A stretch of 64,000 nucleotides of DNA from Desulfuromusa sp. (GCA_016744595.1 JADGEB010000012.1:18855-82854), one strand, 5' to 3'. Shown: positions 36,857 to 46,705, counted from the first letter of the stretch. Program-made: numbers and translations. The notes: generated by a model from the sequence alone, not told the origin.

Positions 36857-37461
36857 TGCGTCAACAGATTAATCTTTTTCAAGATGTATTGATTGATAAA
36901 CCGGAGCCGTTTCAGAGTCGACAGGTTGGGATGGTTCTCGGTGTGATCATTATCTGTTTATCTCTAGTAGGGCTTTACAGCTATTGGCAGACATATTCGA
37001 TAAAGACTCAAACTAATGATTTGCGTCAGCAACAACAACTTATCAGTGCGCAGGTTGCCCAACTGGAGAAGCAATATCCTGAACGTGAACAAAGTGCTCT
37101 TCTTCAGGGAAAAATTAAACGAGTTGAACAGGAGTTACTGGGGCAACAAAAGGCGCTCGACTATTTTTCTGGACAAGATCAGGAGACAAATGAAGCAATT
37201 CTGTCTTCTCTGGAAGGGTTGTCTCGATATCCTCAACAAGGAATTTGGTTGCGGCGAATTAGCCTTTTACGCAGTGGTCAGGAAGTTCAGCTCATTGGAA
37301 GCGCACTCAACCCTGAGCAGATCCCAGAGTATCTACATCTATTAGGGGAGAAAAATATTTTTGGTGGGCAGGTATTTGCTCGGTTGAGACTAAAGCGGTT
37401 AAAAGAGCAGATGGGACAAATCGATTTTGAGCTTGATTCTGTCCGGGAGGCGATACGATGA
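36856..37461 (+). CDS. PilN-like pilus assembly protein
   Basis: 201 residues: a short cytoplasmic N-terminus (MRQQINLFQD, the PilN motif that docks in PilM), one membrane segment (about 27-45, VGMVLGVIIICLSLVGLY), a coiled coil and a small periplasmic ferredoxin-like domain. It would form the inner-membrane alignment complex with the neighbours. It begins in a TGATG junction with mshI and ends in an ATGA junction with the next gene. Confidence 0.85.
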   Translation: MRQQINLFQDVLIDKPEPFQSRQVGMVLGVIIICLSLVGLYSYWQTYSIKTQTNDLRQQQQLISAQVAQLEKQYPEREQSALLQGKIKRVEQELLGQQKALDYFSGQDQETNEAILSSLEGLSRYPQQGIWLRRISLLRSGQEVQLIGSALNPEQIPEYLHLLGEKNIFGGQVFARLRLKRLKEQMGQIDFELDSVREAIR

Positions 37462-38120
37462 CAGGAAGGTTTTCCCCAGGCCTGCTGCAATGGTACGATC
37501 AGCGCCCCCAGCGAGAGCGTATCGTTTTAATGGTTTGCGTTGTCATCGTTCTCGTTTTTTTGGTTAACCTTCTGGTTTTGCAGCCTTTGTCTGCGCAGCA
37601 GGATGCTACGCGTCGTGAGATGACAGAGTTGAAGATCAGCATGGCTGAATTGAAAAACCGGGAAATAGTGGTCAAGGCACGTAAAGATCTTGATCCCGAC
37701 AAAAATAATCACGTTAGACTCGATGCCTTGCTGCTCGAATCTGAAAAGCTTCAGTCTCGGTTGAAAGCCAATATTGTCAATCTTGTCTCTCCTCGAGAGA
37801 TGCCTGAATTGTTGAAAGATCTCCTGACGCAACAAAAAAAACTACAACTTCTTAGCTTAGAAAATCTTTCTCCAGAGCTGTTGGTGCTGGATGAACAGAC
37901 GGTAAAAGATTCTGTCATGCCAGTGCTCTATCGGCACCGCTTGCGGATGGAGTTTTCTGGTGATTATTTGACACTATTGAGATATCTGCGGCAGTTGGAA
38001 AAATTGCCACGTTCTATGGTTTGGGAAGGGGTCGAAGTTGAGTCTCATGATTACCCAACAGCGATAGTTCGTTTGCAGGTCTATACCTTGAGTTTAACGG
38101 AGGGCTGGATTGGTGGCTAG
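37458..38120 (+). CDS. mshJ: MSHA biogenesis protein MshJ (PilO-like)
   Basis: 220 residues with one N-terminal membrane segment (about 22-42, RIVLMVCVVIVLVFLVNLLV), a coiled-coil stalk and a PilO-like C-terminal domain (MEFSGDYLTLLRYLRQLEKLPRSMVWE). It pairs with PilN-like proteins in the periplasm. Overlaps its neighbours on both sides, indicating tight translational coupling. Confidence 0.85.
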   Translation: MTGRFSPGLLQWYDQRPQRERIVLMVCVVIVLVFLVNLLVLQPLSAQQDATRREMTELKISMAELKNREIVVKARKDLDPDKNNHVRLDALLLESEKLQSRLKANIVNLVSPREMPELLKDLLTQQKKLQLLSLENLSPELLVLDEQTVKDSVMPVLYRHRLRMEFSGDYLTLLRYLRQLEKLPRSMVWEGVEVESHDYPTAIVRLQVYTLSLTEGWIGG

Positions 38121-38508
38121 AATTCTCGGAATAGTGTTGATGTTTCTACTCTTTAATCTGGCGGGAAACTGTTGTGCGGCAACCTCTGAGCCATTTGTCG
38201 ATCCAATGCGTCCAGTTCGTTATCAGGAGCCGGTTGTTACACCCCCAACAATGACGAAAAGTACTTTGGAAAAAATCCGAAACTGGCAATTGACTGCTGT
38301 ATTGATCTCTGCGGGACGTTCAGTTGCTGTCATCAACGGAAAATCATTACAAGTAGGTGAACTGCTTGATGGTTACAAGCTCATTCAGATTGATTCTAAC
38401 AGGGTTGTTTTAAAGAATAAGCAGAGAAGACTTGTGCTGCGCCGGGCTGGAACCGGATTGAAAAAGATGTCTCAGAACAAGGATATCAGAAAAGGGAGCA
38501 AACCGTGA
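38113..38508 (+). CDS. mshK: MSHA biogenesis protein MshK (PilP-like)
   Basis: 131 residues with a signal sequence (LGIVLMFLLFNLAGNCCAA), the motif FVDPMRPVRY common to PilP/GspC-type proteins, and a small homology-region-like domain (WQLTAVLISAGRSVAVINGK ... VGELLDGYKLIQI). It probably connects the inner complex to the MshL secretin. Translation starts at GTG 38113 (GGAGG eight bases before) or TTG 38110. Confidence 0.82.
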   Translation: MARILGIVLMFLLFNLAGNCCAATSEPFVDPMRPVRYQEPVVTPPTMTKSTLEKIRNWQLTAVLISAGRSVAVINGKSLQVGELLDGYKLIQIDSNRVVLKNKQRRLVLRRAGTGLKKMSQNKDIRKGSKP

Positions 38509-40229
38509 AAATGTTTTCGTTTCATACGTGCCGGGGGCTTGTCTCTGTCATGATTTACTTGCTGGTTTTTGCGGGATGTGCTCCTCCACCTAGAGGTGGT
38601 GCTCCGCTGGAGTCGATCAACCAGATATTGGAAGAGCCGATCGATTTAACAGCTAAGGTTGAAATTCCACAGCCTCCCCCTGAAATTCTCTCGGCATTGA
38701 TCCCTTCCTCAAAGGCGTTATCGGCAGCTGTTGAGCTGGAAGATAAAGTTCGATTTGATATTGCTGCAAGTCAGGTATCGGCTCGTGATTTTTTTATGAG
38801 TCTGGTCGAAGGAAGTCCAGTCAGCATGGTTGTGCATCCTGAGGTTTCTGGAGAGATCAGTGTTGATCTGAAGAATACAACTATTGAAGAAGTTCTTCAG
38901 GTGATTCATAACGTTTATGGATACCCATATTTGCAGACTGGTAATATTTATCAGGTGATGCCTGCTGGATTGCAGGCTCGGACATTTCAGGTGAATTATC
39001 TTAACTTGGTGCGTAAAGGGGTTTCTCAGACGCGTGTGAGTTCTGGACAGGTGACACAATCTGATAATTCTTCCGACAATGACAGCCGCAATAATAACAA
39101 TAATAATGGCACTGGGACAACTTCAGGAAGCCAGATTGATACTGAATCTACAGCAGATTTCTGGACTGAACTGCTTGGTGCAATCCAAAGCCTGGTTGGT
39201 AGTGATGGTGGGCGGAAGGTCGTCGTTCAACCTCAGTCGAGTGTGGTCGTTGTTGTTGCGATGCCAGATGAAATACGCTTGGTTGAAGACTATCTGAAAA
39301 CGATTCAGGGTAACTTGCAACGTCAGGTTATTATTGAGGCCAAAATTATTGAAGTTGGTTTGTCTGATGGATTTCAATCTGGCATAAACTGGGCGGCATT
39401 GGCTGAAACTCAGAGTGGTAAGAGTGCCTTATTTGGACAGAGTGGTGGTGGTTCTGTTTTTAGTAGCGGATTTGCAGAAAGTACCGGTAATAGTGGTAAT
39501 TTAACTCCAGGAGATGTGTTGCCGAACGGATTAGACTCGCTGGCTTTCGGTGGAGTGTTCAGTCTCGCTTTGAATTTTAATGATTTTCAGGGGTTTGTTG
39601 AGATGCTGGAAAGCCAGGGTGATGTTCAAGTTTTGTCCAGCCCGCGGATTTCCACGATAAATAATCAAAAAGCCGTCATCAAGGTTGGTTCCGATGAATA
39701 TTTTGTTACTGATATTTCTAATGATACCAATACCGGAACGACAACCACTAGCTCAAATGATATCACCCTGACTCCTTTCTTCTCCGGAATCGCTCTCGAT
39801 GTAACTCCTCAGATCAATTCGAATGGGCAGATTATCTTGCACATTCATCCGACAGTTAGTGAAGTTGTCGATCAAAATAAGCAAATCGATGTTTTTGGCG
39901 TGAGTCAGAATATTCCAGTTGCATTTAGTACGATTCGTGAATCGGACAGTGTAGTTTATGCTAGCAGTGGACAATTGGTTGTGATAGGCGGCTTAATGCA
40001 GGAGCATATTGACAAGGAAGAGTCAGGGGTTCCCGTTTTGAGTGACCTTCCTGGTATTGGATCCCTATTTCGCCATACCAAGTCAATCTCCCGCAAGAGT
40101 GAACTAGTGATTTTGCTACGTCCTCAGGTGATAGGTAGCCCTGAGGATTGGGAAGCTAGTCTGGATGCTTCAAGGCAACGAATCGAGCAGATCTCTCCCC
40201 AGTTTCAGCAGGACTGGCGACAATTCTAG
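38505..40229 (+). CDS. mshL: MSHA secretin MshL
   Basis: 574 residues. A lipoprotein signal ends at Cys25 (VFAGC). A secretin N-domain region (VRFDIAASQVSARDFFMSLV ... VSGEISVDLKNTTIEEVL) is followed by an Asn/Ser-rich low-complexity linker (~185-210) and the conserved secretin barrel (VIIEAKIIEVGL, VQVLSSPRISTINNQKAVIKVG, then VVIGGLMQE and the GIGSLFRHTKS end). It forms the outer-membrane pore for the pilus. GTG start with GGGAG seven bases before, overlapping mshK in a GTGA junction. Confidence 0.94.
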   Translation: MKMFSFHTCRGLVSVMIYLLVFAGCAPPPRGGAPLESINQILEEPIDLTAKVEIPQPPPEILSALIPSSKALSAAVELEDKVRFDIAASQVSARDFFMSLVEGSPVSMVVHPEVSGEISVDLKNTTIEEVLQVIHNVYGYPYLQTGNIYQVMPAGLQARTFQVNYLNLVRKGVSQTRVSSGQVTQSDNSSDNDSRNNNNNNGTGTTSGSQIDTESTADFWTELLGAIQSLVGSDGGRKVVVQPQSSVVVVVAMPDEIRLVEDYLKTIQGNLQRQVIIEAKIIEVGLSDGFQSGINWAALAETQSGKSALFGQSGGGSVFSSGFAESTGNSGNLTPGDVLPNGLDSLAFGGVFSLALNFNDFQGFVEMLESQGDVQVLSSPRISTINNQKAVIKVGSDEYFVTDISNDTNTGTTTTSSNDITLTPFFSGIALDVTPQINSNGQIILHIHPTVSEVVDQNKQIDVFGVSQNIPVAFSTIRESDSVVYASSGQLVVIGGLMQEHIDKEESGVPVLSDLPGIGSLFRHTKSISRKSELVILLRPQVIGSPEDWEASLDASRQRIEQISPQFQQDWRQF

Positions 40230-40246
40230 TGAAACAGGCTTGATTT

Positions 40247-41155
40247 ATGTACGAACAGTTTTACGGACTGAAAGAGAAACCTTTCTCCCTGACACCAGAT
40301 ACGGAGTATTTCTACCGTTATAGTGGACACCAGGAAGCACTCAATGTTCTGTTGGTCGCATTGCGTAACGGTGAAGGTTTCGTCCACGTAAGCGGTGAAG
40401 TAGGAACCGGAAAAACTCTGCTTTGTCGTCAAATGTTGAAATTGTTGCAGAATGATTGTGCTACGGCCTACCTACCTAACCCTTTGTTGACTCCACTCGA
40501 ACTTTACCAGGCGATCAGTCATGATCTCCAGCTGGATTTTCCAGAGAATGCCTCAGTGCAGCAGTTGTGCCAGGGAATTTTTTCTGAATTAGTTCGATTG
40601 CATAAAATGAAGCGACCCCTGGTTATTTTGATTGATGAAGCCCAGGCGATGCCCCATCAAAGTCTGGAAGCGTTACGCTTGCTCAGTAATCTGGAAACAG
40701 AAAAGGAAAAGTTATTACACATCTTTTTCTTTGCACAGCCCGAATTTGAACAACGTTTGGCTGAAGACAATTTGCGTCAACTGCGACAGCGCATTACTTT
40801 TTCTTACACCCTGGCAACTTTACACTATCGTGAGCTGTCTGCTTACCTTGATCATCGTCTGCAAGTTGCTGGATTTGATGGGAAGAGCCTGTTTTCTCCT
40901 GCAGCAGTATTTTTGTTGCACAAAGCAAGTTGCGGCATTCCCCGAGTTATTAATTTACTGGCTCATAAAGCGATGCTGGTCGCCTATGGCAAAGGAACCA
41001 GGCAGATAGAACGCAAAATGGTTGCTTTGGCAATTAAGGATACTCGAGGTTTTAAGTCACCAAAGCGGGTGATCTCTTCACCGTACGTTTTGGAAATCAG
41101 CATGATCATGGTTATTGCGGTTGTCACTCTGCTTGCTTTGGGGAGGTGGCAATGA
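40247..41155 (+). CDS. mshM: MSHA biogenesis AAA ATPase MshM (ExeA/GspA-like)
   Basis: 302 residues. The N-terminus MYEQFYGLKEKPFSLTPD is the ExeA-family mark; Walker A GEVGTGKT is at 50-57 and Walker B in VILIDEAQAM. A single membrane segment closes the protein (about 283-300). ExeA-like proteins use ATP to insert secretins through the peptidoglycan. It overlaps mshN by four bases. Confidence 0.93.
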   Translation: MYEQFYGLKEKPFSLTPDTEYFYRYSGHQEALNVLLVALRNGEGFVHVSGEVGTGKTLLCRQMLKLLQNDCATAYLPNPLLTPLELYQAISHDLQLDFPENASVQQLCQGIFSELVRLHKMKRPLVILIDEAQAMPHQSLEALRLLSNLETEKEKLLHIFFFAQPEFEQRLAEDNLRQLRQRITFSYTLATLHYRELSAYLDHRLQVAGFDGKSLFSPAAVFLLHKASCGIPRVINLLAHKAMLVAYGKGTRQIERKMVALAIKDTRGFKSPKRVISSPYVLEISMIMVIAVVTLLALGRWQ

Positions 41156-42537
41156 GTTTGATTAATGAAATGCTGCGTGATCTGGAGCATCGCCGGAAAC
41201 GGGAAGAGCACTGTGTCCCCAATGACGACACGCCAGTGGTGGTTGGGGAAGAAGTTGCTTCTCCGCGGTTTATATTTTTCGGTGGTACGATTCTTCTTCT
41301 TTCCGGATTGATCTGGGTTGGAATGAAAATTATTCCTGGCGTATTGTCGGTAGAACTAGCTACTCCAGATTTGTCCGGTTCTCACCAGGTTGTTCCGACG
41401 GTTGTTGAAGCCGCAGATCGAGTGCCTGTTCCATCGGTTGATGCTTCTGAAAATTCATCTAGAGAAATCCCCGTCTCGATGGTTAGTGCACTCGTTGAAG
41501 ATAGTTCTCCCACAGTTTCTGAAAGATTCTCAGCTGAACTTCTTTCCCTTGGGGTTGTGGAGACGGAAAAGAATGCTCAGTTGAGTCTTGCCTTTGCTCA
41601 ACTCCCAGAATACCGACTCTTGCAGAATGGTATCGGAGTGGCTCAGTTGGTCATCAGTTTCAATCAGACGCAACTTGGAGACAATTTTGAAATTCCCCCG
41701 CTGGAAGGAACCTTGCTTAAGCGGGTTAGCCTGGTTCCGCAAAAACAGACATTACAACTATTGGTTGATCTGGATGATCGTGCCACGGTGCAGAGTTTTC
41801 AATTAGTTGATGATTCTGATCAGGAATATCGTTTTCTGATCGAAATAGCGGCAACAGCGTTGGTTGTTGAAAAACAACAAGAGCAGTTACCCACTCCTGA
41901 ACCGGATCCCGTTATTGTCGAAACAACGAAAGATCCAGTGGTTGCCAGGGTCAGCAAAAATCCTAATCAACTTAGTCACGATCAGCAAGTTTACCAGGCT
42001 GGCCTTGATCAGTTAAAACAGGGGCACCTAGCTGCAGCAGAGGAACATTTTAGTCAAGCTCTACGAATTAATCCCGAATTGCTGGATGCTCGTTTGCACC
42101 TTGTCACATTGTTGCAACAGCGAATGGAACTGGATAAAGCTGAAAGTTTTTTACAACAAGGGTTGTCACTGATTCCAGGAAGCTCTGACTTACGTAAGAT
42201 ATATGCCCGGCTGCTTCTCAATGATCAGCGTCAGGGGCAGGGGATTACCCTGTTAAAAACTGAACCTGTTCCTGAGGTTTCACAAGATCCGGAGTATCAT
42301 GCTTTGCTTGCCGCACTGCTTCAGGAATCTGACCAGTTTGTTAATGCTAATTCAATCTATGGTCAACTCGTTCAGGTTTTTCCGCAGGAACCTCTTTGGT
42401 GGATGGGGATGGCGATCTCTTTTGAGCATTTAGAAAACCCCGAACACGCACGTGGCGCTTATCAAAAGGCTTTAAATTTGCCTGGATTACGACCTGATTT
42501 GCAGAGTTATATTCAGAGTCGTTTACAGGTTTTATAA
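41152..42537 (+). CDS. mshN: MSHA biogenesis protein MshN (TPR)
   Basis: 461 residues: a short N-terminus (MSLINEMLRDLEHRRK, the MshN mark), one membrane segment (about 39-58), a proline/acid-rich middle with an AMIN-like stretch, and C-terminal TPR repeats (YQAGLDQLKQGHLAAAEEHFSQAL and following). The periplasmic TPR part probably scaffolds the machine. The ATG at 41152 follows GGGAGG and overlaps the mshM stop; a GTG at 41146 is weaker. Confidence 0.88.
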   Translation: MSLINEMLRDLEHRRKREEHCVPNDDTPVVVGEEVASPRFIFFGGTILLLSGLIWVGMKIIPGVLSVELATPDLSGSHQVVPTVVEAADRVPVPSVDASENSSREIPVSMVSALVEDSSPTVSERFSAELLSLGVVETEKNAQLSLAFAQLPEYRLLQNGIGVAQLVISFNQTQLGDNFEIPPLEGTLLKRVSLVPQKQTLQLLVDLDDRATVQSFQLVDDSDQEYRFLIEIAATALVVEKQQEQLPTPEPDPVIVETTKDPVVARVSKNPNQLSHDQQVYQAGLDQLKQGHLAAAEEHFSQALRINPELLDARLHLVTLLQQRMELDKAESFLQQGLSLIPGSSDLRKIYARLLLNDQRQGQGITLLKTEPVPEVSQDPEYHALLAALLQESDQFVNANSIYGQLVQVFPQEPLWWMGMAISFEHLENPEHARGAYQKALNLPGLRPDLQSYIQSRLQVL

Positions 42538-42563
42538 ATAGACGCAAGGATGAGGAGTTATTG

Positions 42564-44363
42564 ATGTTCACTGAACATGCAACAGGCCCCCGGCAAAAAA
42601 TCCGGATCGGTGATCTTCTGGTCAAAAATGGTGTCATCACAGATGAACAGTTGATAAATGCCCTGACGACCCAGAAGAAAACCGGTGGTAAGTTGGGGAA
42701 TACCCTGATTGAGTTGGGGCTTGTGACTTCTCATCAATTTCATGAATTTCTAGCTAGTCAGATGAATCTGCCGTTTATTGATCTGAAACACTATAACTAT
42801 AAACCTGAAGTTGTCCGGTTGCTGACAGAAACTGCCGCACGTCGGTTTCGGGCGATGGTGTTGAGTCAGGAAGACGCTCGATTGCTTGTTGGTGTTGCTG
42901 ATCCGACTGATATTTATGCCTATGATGAACTGACCAAAATTCTTAAGCAGCCGATCAAGATGGCTGTTGTGTATGAAACAGAGCTGCTGAAAGCACTTGA
43001 CACTGTTTACCGTCGAACCAAGGAAATTGTCACCATTGCTGAAGAATTGGGGGAGGAACTCTCCCAGGGTGATACAAATCTTGAGAGGTTGTTGACTGAA
43101 ACTGATGTTGAAGATGCTCCAGTCGTCCGGCTATTGAAATCGCTGTTTGAGGATGCTGTCCAGGTGGGAGCGTCAGATATTCACATCGAGCCGGATGAAA
43201 AAGTTTTACGAATTAGGCAGCGGATTGATGGGGTTTTGTACGAACAGATCATGAAAGAAAAACGGATAGCTTCGGCTCTTGTCTCACGTTTGAAGCTGGT
43301 ATGTGGTTTAGATATCTCCGAACGCAGGCTACCGCAGGATGGCCGTTTTAACGTCCGAGTCAAGGGTCGTAGCGTCGATATCCGTCTTTCTACCATGCCT
43401 TTGCAATATGGCGAATCAGTCGTTATGCGTCTTCTCGATCAGTCGAGTGGGATTCTCCAACTCGAACAGGTAGGGATGTCAGCCGCATTACTCAAGCGTT
43501 TTCGGCATCAACTTCATCAGCCTCACGGATTGGTTTTGGTCACCGGTCCGACCGGGAGTGGTAAGACGACGACGCTCTATGGCGCGTTGAATGAACTCAA
43601 TAGTGAAGAAAAGAAGATTATTACTGTTGAGGATCCGGTTGAATATCGTTTGCCGCGCATTAATCAGGTTCAGGTACATCCTAAGATTGGTCTTGATTTT
43701 GCCCGGGTTCTACGCGCTGGCCTGCGGCAGGATCCCGATATTGTTATGGTTGGCGAGATGCGTGACAAGGAAACCAGCGATATTGCCCTGCGTGCAGCTA
43801 TGACCGGCCACCTGGTTTTGTCAACTTTACATACTAATGATGCGATCAGCACAGCGTTGCGGTTGGTTGAGATGGGCGCTGAAGGTTATGTGGTCGCCAG
43901 TTCTTTGCGCGCTGTTTTGGCGCAGCGGCTGGTGCGGAAGGTTTGTGAAAGTTGTAGCCACTCTGACTCTCTTGAACCTGGCAGTACAAGTTGGCTGCAG
44001 AATTACCATGGACGTGTTGATTTTCAAATTGAGAATGGTGGATTTCGGAAAGGTCGAGGATGTCCTGCCTGTAATAATACGGGTTACAGTGGACGTATCG
44101 GTATTTTTGAGCTGCTGGAAATTAATTTTGATCTGGCTGATGCACTCCGAAGAAATGACAGTGCCAGTTTCGCCGCTATCGCACAAAATTTACCAAGTTT
44201 TGTTAGTCTGGCAGATAGTGCGCTGGTTTTGGCTCTTGAGGGAGTGACCAGCATGGAAGAGGTATTGCGTGTGTCTGGCCAAATTGAAGAAAGTCTGCAA
44301 TTGGCAACAAATAGCAGTCAGAAAGCTGTCTCTACTGAACAGCCAAATAATTCTGCTGAATAG
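42564..44363 (+). CDS. mshE: MSHA pilus extension ATPase MshE with MshEN cyclic di-GMP motifs
   Basis: 599 residues. Residues 14-37 and 43-66 form two 24-residue motifs of the MshEN type (R/K-L/I-G-x-x-L...G...L...L..Q) separated by five residues, the arrangement that binds cyclic di-GMP in Vibrio MshE. Then come the N2 domain and the PilB/GspE ATPase: Walker A TGPTGSGKT (327-335), the aspartate box and Walker B (DIVMVGEMRD), HTNDA histidine box, and the zinc CxxC...CxxC pairs (CESC, CPAC). It powers pilus polymerisation. ATG after GAGGAG. Confidence 0.95.
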   Translation: MFTEHATGPRQKIRIGDLLVKNGVITDEQLINALTTQKKTGGKLGNTLIELGLVTSHQFHEFLASQMNLPFIDLKHYNYKPEVVRLLTETAARRFRAMVLSQEDARLLVGVADPTDIYAYDELTKILKQPIKMAVVYETELLKALDTVYRRTKEIVTIAEELGEELSQGDTNLERLLTETDVEDAPVVRLLKSLFEDAVQVGASDIHIEPDEKVLRIRQRIDGVLYEQIMKEKRIASALVSRLKLVCGLDISERRLPQDGRFNVRVKGRSVDIRLSTMPLQYGESVVMRLLDQSSGILQLEQVGMSAALLKRFRHQLHQPHGLVLVTGPTGSGKTTTLYGALNELNSEEKKIITVEDPVEYRLPRINQVQVHPKIGLDFARVLRAGLRQDPDIVMVGEMRDKETSDIALRAAMTGHLVLSTLHTNDAISTALRLVEMGAEGYVVASSLRAVLAQRLVRKVCESCSHSDSLEPGSTSWLQNYHGRVDFQIENGGFRKGRGCPACNNTGYSGRIGIFELLEINFDLADALRRNDSASFAAIAQNLPSFVSLADSALVLALEGVTSMEEVLRVSGQIEESLQLATNSSQKAVSTEQPNNSAE

Positions 44364-44380
44364 CTTATGGAACTTAAGTG

Positions 44381-45604
44381 ATGCCTTTTTTTAGATATAA
44401 AGTCAGAGATGCTGAAGGAAATTTGTTGGAAGGGCAGGCAGAAGCTTTTTCTGCCGATGCTTTGGCTAGTCAATTCCAGGCCAGCCATACAATTCCTATC
44501 AGTATCACTGAGACAGAGGAAAAGCAGAATCTGGATCTGGGAAAATACTTAAAGTTACGGCGAAAAACTAAAGTTAAACTTGATGACCTGATTCTCTTCT
44601 GTCGTCAGATGTACACCTTGAATTCTTCTGGGGTTCCTCTGGTAAGAGCCCTCCGTGGTTTAGTTGAAACTTCCCGTAACCCAACCCTGGGTGAAGCGTT
44701 AGCTACTGTCGTCAATGATCTCGAATCGGGGATGGAACTTTCCGGGGCGTTCAGTCGTCATGCAAAAGTTTTTCCGGCGCTGCTCTGTCGAATGGTTCAG
44801 GTCGGTGAAGTTACCGGAAAGCTGGATGAGGTTTTCATGCAGCTTGCTGTTTATTTTGAACGCGAGAAGGATACTATCAATAAAGTCAAAGCGGCACTGC
44901 GGTATCCCTCTTTTGTCCTTGTTGCTATTGCTATGGCTATTGTTTTTATCAGTCTATTTGTTATTCCGGCATTTGAAAAAGTGTTTGCCAGTGCTGGAGC
45001 ACAGCTCCCTCTGGCCACACGTATTCTGATGGGGATTTCCTCTTTTATGCAGAGTTATTGGCCTGTGCTTCTGGGCTTTTTTATTCTTTTGATTATTGCT
45101 GTCCAGCAAGGTTTGAAAACAACTAAGGGGCGTTATTTCTGGGATCGCTATAAATTGAAAATCCCGCTGGTGGGGGATATTATTCTGCGTTCAACGTTGG
45201 TGCGTTTTTCTCGTGGTTTCAACATGAGCTATACTGCTGGAATTCCACTTTCGCAAGCGCTTGGGTTTACTGCACGTGCTGTCAGCAATACTTATGTTGG
45301 GGGGAAAATTGAAGCAATTCGTAATGGGATTGAACGGGGCGATACCCTGACCCGCAGTGCCACACAGACGGGCATGTTTACCCCATTGGTTTTGCAGATG
45401 TTGGCTGTGGGTGAAGAGTCAGGCTCGGTCGATGTCATGTTGGAGGATGTTGCTGAATTCTATGAACGAGAGGTCGATTACGACTTGAAAAATCTTTCCA
45501 GTGCTATTGAACCCATCATGATTGTCATAATTGGGGGCATGGTACTGGTGCTGGCGCTGGGTGTCTTCTTGCCGATGTGGAACCTGTCCAGTATTACAAG
45601 ATAA
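44381..45604 (+). CDS. mshG: MSHA platform protein MshG (GspF/PilC-like)
   Basis: 407 residues. Two GspF domains with three membrane segments (about 170-190, 215-240, 375-400; e.g. LVAIAMAIVFISLFVIPAFEKVF and PIMIVIIGGMVLVLALGVFLPMW). Family marks: FCRQMYTLNSSGVPLVRAL in the first half and FSRGFNMSYTAGIPLSQAL in the second. It is the inner-membrane rotor or platform that MshE drives. A GTG one codon upstream is an alternative start. Confidence 0.94.
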   Translation: MPFFRYKVRDAEGNLLEGQAEAFSADALASQFQASHTIPISITETEEKQNLDLGKYLKLRRKTKVKLDDLILFCRQMYTLNSSGVPLVRALRGLVETSRNPTLGEALATVVNDLESGMELSGAFSRHAKVFPALLCRMVQVGEVTGKLDEVFMQLAVYFEREKDTINKVKAALRYPSFVLVAIAMAIVFISLFVIPAFEKVFASAGAQLPLATRILMGISSFMQSYWPVLLGFFILLIIAVQQGLKTTKGRYFWDRYKLKIPLVGDIILRSTLVRFSRGFNMSYTAGIPLSQALGFTARAVSNTYVGGKIEAIRNGIERGDTLTRSATQTGMFTPLVLQMLAVGEESGSVDVMLEDVAEFYEREVDYDLKNLSSAIEPIMIVIIGGMVLVLALGVFLPMWNLSSITR

Positions 45605-45653
45605 TTATCATTATAAACTTGATTAATTTATTAAAATAAGGAATACTTTATAA

Positions 45654-46205
45654 GTGAGTGTTAATTGTTGTCGTTACCTCTCAAGTTCAAAACAGCGTGG
45701 TTTCACTTTATTGGAACTGGCTGTCGTTATCACAATCATTAGTGCTCTCACAGTTGTCGCACTCAATTACTATTATAAGCTTCTGGTCGATGTTGAAAGA
45801 ACGTCAATGGAACATGACCTTGGGGTTCTGCGGAGCGCCATAAGCATGCAGGTTGCTGGATGTTTTGTGGCAGGTAATATGGCTGGGTTAGAAAAGTTGA
45901 CCGATAGTAACCCGATGGATTTGCTGGCAGAAAAGCCAAAAAATTACCTGGGGGTGATCAGCCACTACAAGATCGAGGATATTGAAAAAGGGAGTTGGTT
46001 TTACGATAGTAAAGAGCAGGCGCTTATTTATCTTGTGAGAAACAAGTTGTACTTCGAAACTGAATTAGCAGAACCATCGCGGGCAAGATTTAAGATCTAT
46101 CCGGTTTATTCCGATAGAAAAAGGGGGAGTGGAAAAGCTAAATATATTTCCGGATTAACACTCAAAGAACTGACGCCATACCGTTGGCTCAGACCTTGGG
46201 GATGA
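45654..46205 (+). CDS. Prepilin-like protein (MshF/MshB position)
   Basis: 183 residues with a type III signal: a 15-residue leader ending RG, then FTLLELAVVITIISALTVVALNYYY with Glu5. The rest is basic (RLRPWG end) and unlike pilins elsewhere in the cluster. Position after mshG matches mshF in Vibrio and Shewanella; the sequence is too divergent for a firm name. GTG start with AAGGA 11 bases ahead. Confidence 0.75.
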   Translation: MSVNCCRYLSSSKQRGFTLLELAVVITIISALTVVALNYYYKLLVDVERTSMEHDLGVLRSAISMQVAGCFVAGNMAGLEKLTDSNPMDLLAEKPKNYLGVISHYKIEDIEKGSWFYDSKEQALIYLVRNKLYFETELAEPSRARFKIYPVYSDRKRGSGKAKYISGLTLKELTPYRWLRPWG

Positions 46206-46272
46206 TAATTTTATAAGATTTATTAACGGCTAGCGGTAACGGGAGTTAGCAAAATTCCAAAGGAGTAAGAAA

Positions 46273-46677
46273 ATGCGGAATCAAAATGGTTTTACACTGA
46301 TTGAACTGGTTGTTGTTATTGTTATTTTGGGTATTCTAGCGGCAGTTGCTATCCCGAAATTTGTGGATATGCAGACGGAGGCTGCTGTAGCCAGCGCTAA
46401 TGGAGTATTTGGCGGTGCTGCATCTGCCTGTGCCTTAAATCATGCCGCTAAATTGATTGGTAAGGCTGTCACTGATAGGCCTGCTTATGATGCCACTGAT
46501 TGTGCTGGCGGACTTATTACTACAGGACTGTGTTTAACGACTGCCCTCTCCGGGGTGCCTGCAGGGTGGACTGTTACTGGAGATACTCTTCATTCAACAA
46601 TGAACTCAGTTACTTATACAATAACAGTGACTGATGAAACATTGACATCTCAGGCCACTATTGCTAGGGACTGGTAG
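46273..46677 (+). CDS. mshA: Major MSHA-type pilin
   Basis: 134 residues: leader of six residues (MRNQNG), then FTLIELVVVIVILGILAAVAIPKF, a classic pilin N-terminal helix with Glu5. A pair of cysteines near the middle (ALNHAA... preceding C, and DCAGG/LC) could form a disulfide. The strong AAAGGAG site, and a hairpin immediately after the gene, suggest it is made in excess over the minor pilins. MshB is an alternative name. Confidence 0.85.
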   Translation: MRNQNGFTLIELVVVIVILGILAAVAIPKFVDMQTEAAVASANGVFGGAASACALNHAAKLIGKAVTDRPAYDATDCAGGLITTGLCLTTALSGVPAGWTVTGDTLHSTMNSVTYTITVTDETLTSQATIARDW

Positions 46678-46705
46678 GATGTAGACGATCTATACAATGC
46701 TTCAA

